Shown: one piece after another, positions 32,292 to 41,226 of the stretch
Numbering within the stretch: the first letter of the stretch is position 1
Layout: each line of letters starts with the position of its first letter
Assembly: GCA_021775005.1 (NCBI GenBank)
Contig: JAJFIK010000018.1
Span: 50,239-114,238 of the forward strand
From: Rhodospirillales bacterium
GTDB lineage: Bacteria; Pseudomonadota; Alphaproteobacteria; JAJFIK01
Direction of reading: 5' to 3'
DNA: 64,000 nucleotides
Notes under the pieces: generated by a model
Told to the model about the DNA's origin: nothing
Databases searched by the model: none
The model's input: the letters and a program-made list of their open reading frames with translations, nothing else
Made by a program: the position numbers and the translations under genes

Positions 32292-33386
32292 ATGATGCCG
32301 CGCATCAAGCCGAATGTATTGAAGATCAATGCTTATAAGGCTGGCGACAGTGTGCTGCCGGGGTTTGATACGCCCATCAAGCTTTCATCCAACGAGAATA
32401 CTATGGGACCATCACCCAAAGCGCTTGAGGCTTATGCCCGCGCGGGCGAGGGGGTGGAGCTCTATCCCGATCCAACCTGCACCAAGTTGCGCCACGCCTT
32501 GGCGGCGCACTGGGGCCTTGATGCGGATCGCATCCTCATCGGCTCTGGGTCCGATCAGATCCTCGATTTGATTGCCCGATGTTATGCCGGGCCGGGCGAC
32601 GAAGTGCTTTACCCCGCCATGACCTTTCCAGCCTATGAGATTGCCGCCCATGCACAAGGGGCGACACCAGTCACTTCCGCTATGGCTGGCGATGCGATTT
32701 CTATCGATGCGCTGATCGAAGCTGCCACCGACCAAACCACTGTGTGCTATTTCGCCAATCCCAATAACCCTACCGGCCATCGCCTTCCAAGCACTGAGGT
32801 GGAACGGCTGCGTGCAGGCCTTCCAGGCCATGTCTTGCTCGTGCTCGATAGCGCCTATGCCGAATATTGCGATGATGCGGATTATTCTGCCGGCGTCGCC
32901 TTGGTGGATGCCGCCATCAAAAGCGGCGCAAACAACGTCATCATGACGCGGACCTTTTCCAAAATGTATGCCCTTGCGGGGCTTCGTGTGGGTTGGGCCT
33001 ATGGGCCGGAAGATGTCATTGGCGCTTTGTCGCGTGTGCGTCCGCCCTTTGCTGTGTCAGCGCCGGCGGAAGCTGCCGCCATCGGTGCTTTGTCCGACCA
33101 TGACAGAACGAAAAGAACGATCCTCCACAACAACAAGTGGCTTCCGGTTTTGAATGGTGCTTTGCGGGATGCAGGATTTGCAGTCACCGAAGGGAAGGGA
33201 AACTTTGTTTTCTTTCGCGTGCCTGACGCAATGGGGGGCTGGGAGGCGTTCAACACGTTCCTGAATTCCAAGGGCATCATTGTGCGGCCCATCCCGCCGG
33301 CCAAGGCTTTGCGGGTGACCGTCGGCACGGACCAGGAGAATAAGGTTTTTCTGGCCGCTCTTAGCGCTTTTCCGGAACGCTCATAA
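32292..33386 (+). CDS. hisC: HisC-type aminotransferase (histidinol-phosphate or aromatic)
   Basis: A 364-residue fold-type I PLP enzyme. The PLP lysine is in TRTFSKMYALAGLRVGWAYG, the aspartate in LLVLDSAYAEYCDD, and SSNENTMGPSPKALEAY is the HisC N-terminal signature. The family includes histidinol-phosphate and aromatic aminotransferases. In this tyrosine-degradation operon, with no other tyrosine aminotransferase in view, it may transaminate tyrosine to 4-hydroxyphenylpyruvate. It equally may be the biosynthetic enzyme, as in related bacteria where hisC sits beside prephenate dehydrogenase. Two consecutive ATGs (32292, 32295) are possible starts. Confidence 0.88.
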   Translation: MMPRIKPNVLKINAYKAGDSVLPGFDTPIKLSSNENTMGPSPKALEAYARAGEGVELYPDPTCTKLRHALAAHWGLDADRILIGSGSDQILDLIARCYAGPGDEVLYPAMTFPAYEIAAHAQGATPVTSAMAGDAISIDALIEAATDQTTVCYFANPNNPTGHRLPSTEVERLRAGLPGHVLLVLDSAYAEYCDDADYSAGVALVDAAIKSGANNVIMTRTFSKMYALAGLRVGWAYGPEDVIGALSRVRPPFAVSAPAEAAAIGALSDHDRTKRTILHNNKWLPVLNGALRDAGFAVTEGKGNFVFFRVPDAMGGWEAFNTFLNSKGIIVRPIPPAKALRVTVGTDQENKVFLAALSAFPERS

Positions 33387-33469
33387 AAGAGAGCCGGAGG
33401 CTCATTGCTGAGCGCCCGGCCCTCGGCACCGATGGGGACTAGGGGGACTAGTTACCCGGTTGGTGCCAT

Positions 33470-35269
33470 CTACGAATTCTCAGCAATGTAGTCAGCCACA
33501 AGCTCATCAAGCACCGAGAGCGGCACGCCCCCGTTGCCGATCACCACGTCGTGGAACGCACGAATATCAAAATTATCGCCCAGTGCCTCTTGCGCCTGAG
33601 CTCTAAGGGTGAGAATGCGGGTCATACCCATTTTGTAGCTGAGCGCCTGTCCTGGCGCGCCGAGATAGCGCCGCACTTCACTTACAACAACTTCTTCTCC
33701 GAGGGTGGTGTGGGCCAGCATGTAGGCGATGGCCTGCTCTTCATTCCAGCGGTGATAGTGAATGCCGGTGTCAACAACGAGGCGGACGGCGCGCCATATT
33801 TCAGCGTTGAGCCCGCCAAATCGCGAATAAGGCGTTGAGTAAAGTCCCATCTCGTCGGCAAGGCGCTCGGCGTAGAGCCCCCAGCCTTCGGCGTAAGCCG
33901 TAAAGAACAGGAAATTCTGAAACGTGGGCACGTCTCCCAACTCAAGCATTAACGCAAGTTGAAAATGGTGACCGGGCGCTGCTTCATGGAACACGAGCGC
34001 TTCCATATCGAACCTGTTCCAAAGCGCCATGGTGCGCAAATTGGCCCAAAAGATACCGGGCCTAGTGCCGTCGGGTGCGGGACGATTGTAAAACGCGCGC
34101 GGGGCAGAGGCTTCGCGATAGGGCTCAATGCGGCGCACTTCAAGGGCCGCTTGGGGCAGGGTATTGAAGTACTCAGGTGCGGCAGCCATGACACGAGCCA
34201 TGGCAGCTCGCGCTTCCTCAAGAAAAAATTCGCGGGCTTCGTCAGTATCCGGATAGTCAAATTCCGGACTTGTGAGCAGGTGCTCGCGGAACTCATCCAG
34301 CGTTCCCTCAAAGCCGACCTCATCAACGATCTCAAGCATTTGAGTTTCGATACGTGCAACTTCAGCGAGCCCGAAGTCATGAATCTCAGCAGGGGTCATG
34401 CCTGATTCGGTGTAATTCTCCGCCAGCATGGCGTAGTAGGCTTCACCATTGGGATGCCGCCAAACGCCATCAGAAGATGTGGCCAAAGGTGCCGCCGCAT
34501 TTGCCGCATCAATAATCACTTGATAGCCGCGAGCAACCGGCCCTTCGATGGCGGCGCGCAATTCCGCAAGAAGGCGCGTTTTGTCTTCGTCGGCTATGTC
34601 TAAGGCTTCAAGCCGCCCAGAGAAAATGAGATAAAGCGGATGTTGGTCGGACGCATCTGCGGTCGAGAGAGGCAGCAGCCCGCCGACGCCTTCGCTGACT
34701 TGCGGGTAGAGGAAGTGCGGTGGAATGACGCCAAATTCTGTGCGATCAGTAATGTTATGGGCGATTTGTTCAAAGACGCCCTCAAGCCTTTCGACGCGGG
34801 TAACAAAGGCCTGCGCTTGATCGAGATCGCCCATGGGATGCTGGTTCCCCAACAGGGCATTCACCCCCAAGGGAAACATGAACATTTGCGAAATCGGATA
34901 GTTCTGCCGATAAAATTCCGCCTGCCGCAGCGTCTGCTCGCCTTGCGACTCGAAGATGCGATAGGAGACCTGGGCTGCGCGGGGCAGAGCCTCGAAGTCA
35001 AACGCGTGCAGGGTTTCCAGGTGCCGCGTGGTACGCGCCGCCTGGTCAAATGTGGCTTGATCGGAAAAGTCACCCCACTCATCCATGCGCTCAATGCGAC
35101 CTTGCTGCATCAAGCTGATGGGGCTGGCGAGTGTATTTTCCTCAAAGGCGTCTTCAAGGAATTGATAAAACTCTGCGGTTTGGTCTGCGCTCGTTTGCGC
35201 AAAGGCGGTACTTGCGATTAGGGCTGCACCCGCCATGCCCGCCAATATGCTTGTCGCCAAATTCATCAT
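33470..35269 (-). CDS. Secreted DUF885-family protein
   Basis: A 599-residue protein with an N-terminal signal peptide (MMNLATSILAGMAGAALIAS, cut near AFAQ). The C-terminal half has HEAAPGHHFQLALMLE, a DUF885 hallmark and a HEXXH-like zinc-site candidate, then FTAYAEGWGLYAERLADEMG and APGQALSYKMGM. DUF885 proteins are thought to be peptidases; no substrate is known. Two adjacent ATGs (35269 and 35266) are possible starts. It stands alone between convergent hisC and the GT39-like gene to the right. Confidence 0.85.
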   Translation of the reverse strand: MMNLATSILAGMAGAALIASTAFAQTSADQTAEFYQFLEDAFEENTLASPISLMQQGRIERMDEWGDFSDQATFDQAARTTRHLETLHAFDFEALPRAAQVSYRIFESQGEQTLRQAEFYRQNYPISQMFMFPLGVNALLGNQHPMGDLDQAQAFVTRVERLEGVFEQIAHNITDRTEFGVIPPHFLYPQVSEGVGGLLPLSTADASDQHPLYLIFSGRLEALDIADEDKTRLLAELRAAIEGPVARGYQVIIDAANAAAPLATSSDGVWRHPNGEAYYAMLAENYTESGMTPAEIHDFGLAEVARIETQMLEIVDEVGFEGTLDEFREHLLTSPEFDYPDTDEAREFFLEEARAAMARVMAAAPEYFNTLPQAALEVRRIEPYREASAPRAFYNRPAPDGTRPGIFWANLRTMALWNRFDMEALVFHEAAPGHHFQLALMLELGDVPTFQNFLFFTAYAEGWGLYAERLADEMGLYSTPYSRFGGLNAEIWRAVRLVVDTGIHYHRWNEEQAIAYMLAHTTLGEEVVVSEVRRYLGAPGQALSYKMGMTRILTLRAQAQEALGDNFDIRAFHDVVIGNGGVPLSVLDELVADYIAENS

Positions 35270-35369
35270 TGCCCCCGCCGGAATTGTTACACTGATCAAC
35301 CGATCCTATTCGATCAGCGTCCGGGGGTGATATCAAAACACGTCTGCTTATTTGAGCATCACAAGGCCG

Positions 35370-36908
35370 TCATTCGGCGCCTTGAGCTAACCCGTGGAGG
35401 ACATAGAGATCGTAACTGCGCGTGCGTCCCCCGCCAATATCAACAGACAGGGTGTCGATTTGCTCTGCGCTTTCAAATCGGTCGACAATATGTTCGACCC
35501 GGCGACCCCGTCCCACCAGCAATACCTGCCCACTTAACTCTTCAGTCAGAGGCGCGGTTAATTCAAAGTGATTTTCTGGAACACCGTTGCCGTCCCAAAT
35601 GGTCAGGGGTGCCTCAAGGTCTGGCGCGTAATATAAAAGCTCCGCATAGGTGAGCCGATCATTGGTGAGAACGGCAGTGTAAGGCTGGTCTTCAAATCCA
35701 GCATTGGCACGGCGCTCAACGAACTTGCCGATTTCCTCCCAGCCGCGCACGCGCTTGAAGTCGTTTTCGCGACCCACCCAAGTGATAATGGTGGGGAAAA
35801 TCACAAAGAGCGCCAGTATCAACCCGAACAAGTTGTGCAGCGCAAACGATGCGGGCAGCAATCTGCGCCACCGTCCGGTCAGCAGCCATGCAATGACAAG
35901 CGGCGTTGCTGCCACATAGGCGCTGGCCGCCCAATTGGCATTAGCGCGAGATATAAATGCCTGAACTAGTCCGACCGCAAGCGCGGGAACCACAAAGGCG
36001 GCGAGCCAAACGAGTTTCTCATCAAAGGCATCGCGTGTTTTCCATCGCTGGGCCAATTGGAAAACCAGCACAACCAGGCTGCCGAACAAAAGCGGCCCAA
36101 AGATCGCAAATTGGCCGCCGATGAATTCAATCAGTTTTTCCGGATTGAATAGCTCCGCCCCCCAATTGGCGTTTGCGGCCGTATGGGTGATGGTGGAAAA
36201 ATCATGCGTCGCATTCCACCAGATGTTTGGCAAAAAGATAAGCGCGGCCAAAATCATCGCGACGATGGCACGTGCGCCGCTTAAGGCTTCGCGGGTACGC
36301 GCGTCAAGGACAACAACAATGCCCATACCGATAAGGAAATAGAGCATGGCGTATTTGCTCATAAGGCCCAAACCGATGGCAGCGCCCAATGCAAAGGCCC
36401 AGGGCCATGATCGCTCCTCACGGAAGGCATAGAGGGACAAAAGCGCTACCGACCAGAAAAACATCAAGGGCACGTCAGTGGTGATGAGCCCCGAAGAAAA
36501 CCAGATGCCCGGGAGTGTGGCGTAAATCACAGCGGTCCAAAACGCGGTGCGGTCATTGAACATGCGTTGTGCCAGGAAGAACAACATCAAGGCGGTAAAG
36601 CCGTGGAAGAGTGGTGAGGCAAGGCGCACGCAAGCTTCCCCGCCAGTGCACACAGCGGTACTAAGCCCGATGACCCAACCGATCATGGGGGGCTTGGAAA
36701 AATAACCAAAGGCAAAGTCCCGGCTCCACGACCAGTATTGGGCTTCGTCGGGGCCAAGGTCGAAGGGGTTCACATACAAAAGCCAAATGCGCACCAGTGT
36801 GAGCATGGCAATGAACATGAGTGCCGCCTGCCGCCAACTCAGCATCAAACCCCATTTGACCCATGGGGGCAGGGGGCCGGTGCTCGCGGTGGGTGGAGTG
36901 TGGATCAT
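35370..36908 (-). CDS. GT39/ArnT-like membrane glycosyltransferase
   Basis: A 512-residue polytopic protein with about ten membrane segments. The opening loop after the first segment reads NPFDLGPDEAQYWSWSRDFA, and the acidic residues there match the catalytic loop of GT39-like (PMT/ArnT) enzymes, with FSKPPMIGWVIGLS next. These transfer a sugar from an undecaprenyl-phosphate carrier to lipid A or other acceptors on the periplasmic side. The start overlaps the stop of the upstream paralogue by 4 bp (ATGA). A GT2 enzyme on the other side of that paralogue may make the donor. Confidence 0.87.
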   Translation of the reverse strand: MIHTPPTASTGPLPPWVKWGLMLSWRQAALMFIAMLTLVRIWLLYVNPFDLGPDEAQYWSWSRDFAFGYFSKPPMIGWVIGLSTAVCTGGEACVRLASPLFHGFTALMLFFLAQRMFNDRTAFWTAVIYATLPGIWFSSGLITTDVPLMFFWSVALLSLYAFREERSWPWAFALGAAIGLGLMSKYAMLYFLIGMGIVVVLDARTREALSGARAIVAMILAALIFLPNIWWNATHDFSTITHTAANANWGAELFNPEKLIEFIGGQFAIFGPLLFGSLVVLVFQLAQRWKTRDAFDEKLVWLAAFVVPALAVGLVQAFISRANANWAASAYVAATPLVIAWLLTGRWRRLLPASFALHNLFGLILALFVIFPTIITWVGRENDFKRVRGWEEIGKFVERRANAGFEDQPYTAVLTNDRLTYAELLYYAPDLEAPLTIWDGNGVPENHFELTAPLTEELSGQVLLVGRGRRVEHIVDRFESAEQIDTLSVDIGGGRTRSYDLYVLHGLAQGAE

Positions 36909-38608
36909 TCGCTTTGATTTCCGGTCGGGTTGAGGCGGCGATAGAGTGTGATCTCTACCCAATCACCACCTGAGTAATTAAAGCCGCGGACGACATCAAC
37001 GGACTCTACCACGATCCCGTTTTCAAGTACGCGCGTCAGAAAGCGCACTTCATGCCGTTCCTCAATCAGGGCAATTGCTCCGGGGGTTGTGGCAAGGTGT
37101 TCCGCTGCACCGCGCGCGGTGGTCAGTCGTGTGTTTGTGCCAAGAGCAAAAACCAAACTTGGCTCAGTAAGGCCTGTTGAAGATGTGGCAATGGTCTCGT
37201 CGGGCTGCACCGCGCGAACAGCTTCGGCAAGGCGCGGGGCCAGCGCCAAATCTTGCATCTGCGGCAGCGCCAGCTGAAACACAAATCCCATGGTCAAGAT
37301 CCCAAGCGCCACCGCGCGCAATGTTTGCCGCGGCGCAAGGGTCTGCCAGCCTTCATGGGCGATGATCCCCGCGGCCCAAAGGATCAGCAGCGAGAACGGG
37401 ATCAGCCACCAGACCACGCCGCCGCCAAAGAAATACGGCAACACTGATGCAGCAATGGCAATGGCCGCCGTAATCAAGGCCCAAAGGGCAACACCGGTTT
37501 TGCGCCAGCGCGCATGTTTTTGCGCGTCGCCATGGAGCAGAAACGCTGCCGTCAGCAGGGCCAATGCCGGATAGGTTGGCAACACATAATGCGGCAGCTT
37601 GGTCGGGGTTAGCTCAAACACAATCCAAACCGGCACGATCCAGGCGATGCAAAACCGCACGGCGTCGACTTTGCGTTTGTCCCATGCGTTGCGGATGGCG
37701 GGCCACACAGCAAACGCTGCTGGCCAAAACATCACAGCGAGAAGCAAGAGATGATAGCCCGGAAGACCGCCGTGGCGCTCTGCCCCGCCAACCAATTTAC
37801 CGCCCATGTCATTGCCGATGGCTTCGGCGAAAAACGCGCCATCGGTGGCGAACCAAATAGCGACGAGCCAGGGCGCGGCAAGAACACCAGCGATAATCAC
37901 GCCGGAAAGGGGCCGCAGCCGTGCCAGCCATTTGATATCTCGGTCCCAAAGGACCAACGCCAATACAGCAAGGACTGAAATCATTGGCGTGATGGGGCCT
38001 TTGATCAACAAGCCCACCCCTTGCGCGACCCAAAAGAGTGTCGTGACGCCCCATCCTGGCGGCAGCGTGCCGCGTTTGTGATTCACATAGACCCGCGCCA
38101 GCGCCCCTTGGGCAAGGACAACGGTGAAAAGAAGAAAGGCATCGGTTTTGGCAATGTGGGCTTCCACCACCGCGCTAAGGCATGCGCCGACAAGCAGGGC
38201 GGCGAGCAATGCTTCGCGGCGTCCAAAAAGGGCAATCCCGGCCCACCAGGTGGCCAGCGCCGCGGCGATGGCGCCCAAAAGCGAGGGAATGCGGAAAGCC
38301 CAAATGGGGGCGTCGGGTCCACCGAAAAGTGTCGCGCTGGCAGCTTGCATCCAGTAAATCCCAACGGGCTTTTTATTACGCGCGGTACCCTGGAAGCGGA
38401 TCTCAACGAAATCTCCCGTTTCCAGCATTTGCCGGCTGGCCTGGGCATAGCGGCTTTCATCGCGGTCGAGGGGCGGTGTGGTGAAAAATCCAGGCAGGAT
38501 GGCGACAAGGCAGACAAGGATAATGGCCAGCCGCGGACGCAATTCGGCGAAGGCCGTTATCTGCCTGATCCACCCCGAATTTGCTGCCTCTGCGGCGCTA
38601 TTGACCAT
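36905..38608 (-). CDS. GT39/ArnT-like membrane glycosyltransferase, paralogue
   Basis: A polytopic protein of 567 residues from the ATG at 38608. The first lumenal loop holds FTTPPLDRDESRYAQASRQM, with the acidic DRDE expected of GT39/ArnT catalytic loops, then GDFVEIRFQGTARNKKPVGI with the lysine pair typical of ArnT-like donors. An upstream ATG at 38662 would add a basic tail and is possible. It is followed with 4-bp overlap by a second GT39-like gene and divergent from a GT2 gene, so the three probably build one lipid-linked sugar modification. Confidence 0.87.
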   Translation of the reverse strand: MVNSAAEAANSGWIRQITAFAELRPRLAIILVCLVAILPGFFTTPPLDRDESRYAQASRQMLETGDFVEIRFQGTARNKKPVGIYWMQAASATLFGGPDAPIWAFRIPSLLGAIAAALATWWAGIALFGRREALLAALLVGACLSAVVEAHIAKTDAFLLFTVVLAQGALARVYVNHKRGTLPPGWGVTTLFWVAQGVGLLIKGPITPMISVLAVLALVLWDRDIKWLARLRPLSGVIIAGVLAAPWLVAIWFATDGAFFAEAIGNDMGGKLVGGAERHGGLPGYHLLLLAVMFWPAAFAVWPAIRNAWDKRKVDAVRFCIAWIVPVWIVFELTPTKLPHYVLPTYPALALLTAAFLLHGDAQKHARWRKTGVALWALITAAIAIAASVLPYFFGGGVVWWLIPFSLLILWAAGIIAHEGWQTLAPRQTLRAVALGILTMGFVFQLALPQMQDLALAPRLAEAVRAVQPDETIATSSTGLTEPSLVFALGTNTRLTTARGAAEHLATTPGAIALIEERHEVRFLTRVLENGIVVESVDVVRGFNYSGGDWVEITLYRRLNPTGNQSE

Positions 38609-38807
38609 AAGCTGTAATCGCCCCTTGCCGCGCCGCCGCTTTGCCAGTTTTCTCAAGGGCATAGACGCATCAATCGGGGCCGGACCCTAGCTGAATCTGG
38701 GTCTTGTGTCTTCCTTTGGATGCGGCTTGCGCCGGGGTCCCCGAAATGGGATGAAGCGCCAATTGATCTGATCTGCCCCAAGACCCAAGAGTTGAAGTGA
38801 CCTGCTG

Positions 38808-39557
38808 ATGGCTGACACAATTTCCGCAGACCCCCCCCGCGTTTCTGTCGTCGTTCCGGTGATGAACGAGGCCGGCAATGTTGGCCTGCTCGTGGAAGAA
38901 ATCGCCGCCACATTGCGCGGTCTCGCCAGCTTTGAGGCGGTGTTTGTGGATGATGCCAGCACCGACAAAACCCTCACGGTTCTTGAGGCCATGAAGACAG
39001 ACGTGCCTGAGCTGCGGGTCATCGCGCACGAGCAAAACAGTGGTCAAAGCGCCGCCGTCCGATCCGGCGTCACTTTCGCGCGGGGCCCCTTGATCGTGAC
39101 CCTTGACGGGGACGGGCAAAACAATCCCGCTGATATCCCGAAATTGCTTGAGGTCTATGATCGCAGCGATCGACCGGTAGATGAGCGCTTGGTGGCCGGG
39201 CAACGCGCCACGCGCCAAGACACCTGGTCTAAGCGCATGGCGTCACGGTTTGGTAATGGCGTGCGCGGCTGGCTGTTGAAAGATCGCACCCGCGACACGG
39301 GCTGCGGCCTCAAATTGTTTGAGCGCGAAGCCTTCTTAAGGCTACCTTATTTCGATCATATGCACCGCTATCTGCCTGCGCTTATGCTGCGCGAAGGGTA
39401 CAAAATCGCCCATGTGGACGTGAGCCATCGTGAGCGCGGCGCCGGCCAATCAAAATACACAAATCTAGGCCGCTTATGGGTCTCGCTTGGCGACATATTC
39501 GGTGTGGTGTGGTTACGGCAGCGGGCGCGCCTGCCAGGGGAAGTCAAGGAACGCTGA
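38808..39557 (+). CDS. GT2 glycosyltransferase, dolichol-phosphate-mannose-synthase-like
   Basis: A 249-residue GT-A enzyme. The opening VSVVVPVMNEAGNVGLLVEE and the DxD site LDGDGQNNPADIP are clear; GLKLFEREAFLRLPYFDHMH and the acceptor-loop SHRERGAGQSKYTNLGR match DPM1/ArnC-like enzymes that transfer a sugar to polyprenyl phosphate. Unlike ArnC there is no C-terminal membrane pair, so it would be a soluble or peripheral form. It is divergent from two GT39-like genes and is followed 1 bp later by a VTT-domain gene. Confidence 0.88.
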   Translation: MADTISADPPRVSVVVPVMNEAGNVGLLVEEIAATLRGLASFEAVFVDDASTDKTLTVLEAMKTDVPELRVIAHEQNSGQSAAVRSGVTFARGPLIVTLDGDGQNNPADIPKLLEVYDRSDRPVDERLVAGQRATRQDTWSKRMASRFGNGVRGWLLKDRTRDTGCGLKLFEREAFLRLPYFDHMHRYLPALMLREGYKIAHVDVSHRERGAGQSKYTNLGRLWVSLGDIFGVVWLRQRARLPGEVKER

Positions 39558-39558
39558 C

Positions 39559-40302
39559 ATGAGCGATGACGCGCAACCAAATCCGCCGGAAGACACCGAA
39601 CGCTTTAGCTGGCACTTTGCCGGGACGATTGTGGTGGGTATTGCTATCCTTGGGCTTGTCGCGGGCCTGTTCTTTTTTGGTCAGCAAGTCCTCAACCTCA
39701 GCGGAGAAAGCGCCGCCGAGCAATTAATTGGCGCCGGCCGCGGCACCGCCTGGGCGCCGATAGTGGCCATATTGGCCTTTGTCATTTTGGGGCTTACGGG
39801 CTTTCCGCAATTCGTCATGATCGCGTCGGCCGTGGCGCTGTTTGGTCCGGTCTATGGCTTCTTTGTCTCCTGGGCCGGGACCATGCTCAGCGCATCGCTG
39901 ACCTACACCTTAGGCAATGTATTCGGCCCTGATATTCTACGTCGTTTCGGGGGGGACCGCGCCAACAAGGTCAGCGAGATGGTGGCGCGACGCGGCATAT
40001 TTGCCAGCGCCCTGGTGCGTAATGTTCCGGCGGGGCCCTTCATTGTGGTCAATATGGCGGCCGGGGTGTCGCATATCCGCCTCAGCCAGTTCCTGATCGG
40101 GACGGGTCTCGGCATCATCCCAAAAATGGCCTTCATCGCCTTTATCGGCGGCAGCCTGTTGACCCTGACCCAAGGTTGGAACCCGTTGATTCTGGGCGCG
40201 GTGGTTCTCGTCGTCGGCTTATGGATTCTTGGCGGGATTTGGTTGCAGAGAACCTATTTGCGCGCGCATGACGGGAATTCTGACAAGAATTCCGCAGAAT
40301 AG
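39559..40302 (+). CDS. TVP38/TMEM64-family (VTT-domain) membrane protein
   Basis: A 247-residue membrane protein with five or so segments. The VTT/DedA-like core reads GFPQFVMIASAVALFGPVYG and LVRNVPAGPFIVVNMAAGV, which fits TVP38/TMEM64 proteins. Some relatives flip or scramble lipids such as undecaprenyl phosphate. The ATG at 39559 (MSDDAQPNPP) is 1 bp after the GT2 stop, so the two are translationally linked. A role in moving the lipid-linked sugar or its carrier across the membrane is a reasonable inference. Confidence 0.85.
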   Translation: MSDDAQPNPPEDTERFSWHFAGTIVVGIAILGLVAGLFFFGQQVLNLSGESAAEQLIGAGRGTAWAPIVAILAFVILGLTGFPQFVMIASAVALFGPVYGFFVSWAGTMLSASLTYTLGNVFGPDILRRFGGDRANKVSEMVARRGIFASALVRNVPAGPFIVVNMAAGVSHIRLSQFLIGTGLGIIPKMAFIAFIGGSLLTLTQGWNPLILGAVVLVVGLWILGGIWLQRTYLRAHDGNSDKNSAE

Positions 40303-40428
40303 AGCGGCAACTGCTGCCTTCTGCCGGTCACAAATGCAATGTTAGACTGACCTTGGTTGGCCCACCTGCAAGGGGCGGGCAAGGGGCGTTGGCGCGGGGG
40401 CGCTCATCGCGAACGGAGGGATTTCAAC

Positions 40429-40833
40429 GTGTTTATCATTCGCATTTTTACGGTACTGCCTTTTATGGGCTTGTTGGTTGTCATTTACGCCGGGTTGTCG
40501 CTTGGCGGCACAGGATGGCTGGACGCGCCGTTCGCCATGGGCGGCGATCTCAACATGAACAATGGTGAAGCCTTCTCAATGGCGGGGCTGTTTTTCTTGG
40601 CGCTTGAAGTGATCAAATCGACCAATACGCGCGGCTGGTCGCTGGCCAATCATGGTCTGTCCATGTTGGTTTTTGTCGGCACGCTGATCTTGTTCCTGAT
40701 CGTGGATGGCTATGCGACCGTGCCATTCCTCATGATCACGACCATGGCGCTGGTTGATGTGCTGGTAGGGATGATGGTCACGATTGTCACGGCACGCCGG
40801 GACATTGGACTTGGCGGCTTCGACGCTGGCTGA
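40429..40833 (+). CDS. Small multi-span membrane protein
   Basis: A 134-residue protein with four predicted membrane helices (IRIFTVLPFMGLLVVIYAGL; AFSMAGLFFLALEVI; GLSMLVFVGTLILFLIV; FLMITTMALVDVLVGMMVTI). No family is recognised. The start is a GTG at 40429 with CGGAGGG 8 bp upstream; frames extending further up have no ribosome site. It follows the VTT-domain gene by 126 bp. It is hypothetical, but codon pattern and topology make it a real gene. Confidence 0.7.
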   Translation: MFIIRIFTVLPFMGLLVVIYAGLSLGGTGWLDAPFAMGGDLNMNNGEAFSMAGLFFLALEVIKSTNTRGWSLANHGLSMLVFVGTLILFLIVDGYATVPFLMITTMALVDVLVGMMVTIVTARRDIGLGGFDAG

Positions 40834-40857
40834 CTTTAATTCGAGGTTGGGGCGGCG

Positions 40858-41100
40858 TTAGGCCGCCTCGACCTCTCTTTCATTTTCGGTCTCAGTGGTC
40901 TGATCCAGGCCGTCCAGGTTATTGGCCCAGCCATCAAAGTCGGATGGATCTGAGGCTTTGCGCACTGCGCGACCTTTCTGCGGCACCATTCCCAAAAACG
41001 CGAACCAGAAAACCAGCACGCCCAGCACAAGGGCGTCGGCAACTCGCTCCACCCTGGTGAGAGGCGGCGTCATTGGTTTGTAAGGGGTGTCGCTGGCCAT
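40858..41100 (-). CDS. Small hypothetical protein with one membrane segment
   Basis: An 80-residue protein. A single apolar helix (VADALVLGVLVFWFAFLGMV, about residues 20-39) is followed by a charged, acidic tail (FDGWANNLDGLDQTTETENE). A GGGAG ribosome site 8 bp upstream of the ATG supports it. No family is recognised. It is on the minus strand downstream of the Rieske oxygenase gene, with a hairpin in between, and convergent with the small membrane protein gene. Confidence 0.6.
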   Translation of the reverse strand: MASDTPYKPMTPPLTRVERVADALVLGVLVFWFAFLGMVPQKGRAVRKASDPSDFDGWANNLDGLDQTTETENEREVEAA

Positions 41101-41153
41101 AAAGGCATCTCCCAGGCGGTAAGTGCGAAAAAAGTGACATACGCAACACGACC

Positions 41154-41188
41154 TCGCGGGGGAGGAGATCTCACCCCGGCCCCCGCGA
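41154..41188 (-). terminator. GC-rich hairpin downstream of the Rieske oxygenase gene
   Basis: TCGCGGGGG and CCCCCGCGA form a perfect 9-bp stem with a 17-base loop, 38 bp after the oxygenase stop. There is no T run after it, so it could be a transcript-stabilising or processing hairpin instead of a classical terminator. Confidence 0.45.
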
Positions 41189-41226
41189 AGCAGGAGCCTA
41201 GTTGATTCGGCGCAATTTCCAGCGTC

